A stretch of DNA of 6,139 nucleotides from Dehalococcoidia bacterium (lineage in GTDB: Bacteria > Chloroflexota > Dehalococcoidia > SZUA-161), in contig JACUUS010000134.1 in the NCBI GenBank assembly GCA_014859215.1, positions 1 through 6,139 on the forward strand, written 5' to 3'. The position numbers were made by a program, and so were the translations under genes. The notes under the pieces were generated by a model. It did no database searches. It saw only the letters and a program-made list of their open reading frames with translations, and had not been told where the DNA came from. This document shows positions 6,118 through 6,139 of this stretch, in pieces; within the stretch, counting starts at the first letter, position 1, and the number at the start of each line of letters is the position of its first letter.

Positions 6118-6139
6118 GTCTTTGCGAGCCTGCGAAGCA
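6118..6139 (+). repeat. Start of a REP-like repeat, cut by the window edge
   Basis: GTCTTTGCGA followed by GCCTGCGAAGCA matches the core of the two units at 2317-2391 (shared GTCTTTGCGA, then GCGAAGC) in the opposite orientation. The element probably continues beyond the window. Together the three copies support a dispersed intergenic family in this genome. Confidence 0.55.

Overview
The window is GC-rich bacterial DNA with four complete protein genes. Three lie on the minus strand: mutS (2493-5069), then a beta-CASP metallo-beta-lactamase-fold ribonuclease (727-2133), then a small transglutaminase-like protein (50-730). One lies on the plus strand, a HAD-superfamily hydrolase (5196-5948), divergent from mutS across a 126-bp shared control region. 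MutS is of bacterial MutS1 type. The style of its N-terminus, together with REP-like interspersed repeats in the gaps, suggests an uncultured or metagenome-derived lineage. Chloroflexota such as Dehalococcoidia would fit, but this is recalled resemblance, not a tested placement. I see no tRNA, rRNA, CRISPR array, transposase, integrase or phage gene.

Layout. 1-49 is a short tail after the transglutaminase-like gene. 50-2133 is a two-gene unit in which the nuclease stop codon and the next start codon overlap as TTGA. Both genes start with TTG, and a good sigma-70-type promoter (TTGTCA, 17 bp, TACAAT) lies just upstream of the nuclease gene. 2134-2492 is a 359-bp gap holding that promoter, a small perfect hairpin and two degenerate REP-like repeat units. 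2493-5069 is mutS. 5070-5195 is the divergent control region, with a consensus extended -10 facing the HAD gene and a perfect 6-bp inverted repeat over its -35/spacer region. 5196-5948 is the HAD gene. 5949-6139 is non-coding and carries a GC hairpin, an AT-rich dispersed-repeat fragment and, at the window edge, the start of a third REP-like copy.

How the genes fit together. MutS starts mismatch repair; no mutL is visible here. The beta-CASP enzyme should act on RNA, and its tight coupling to the transglutaminase-like protein is the only strong sign of functional linkage. The gap and the separate promoter suggest that the nuclease pair is not simply co-transcribed with mutS. The window is mostly ordinary housekeeping sequence. 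The points worth a second look are the coupled nuclease/transglutaminase pair, the Asp-to-Asn change in the HAD active site, the inverted repeat in the divergent promoter, and the two kinds of dispersed repeat. I find no convincing new defence or mobile system.
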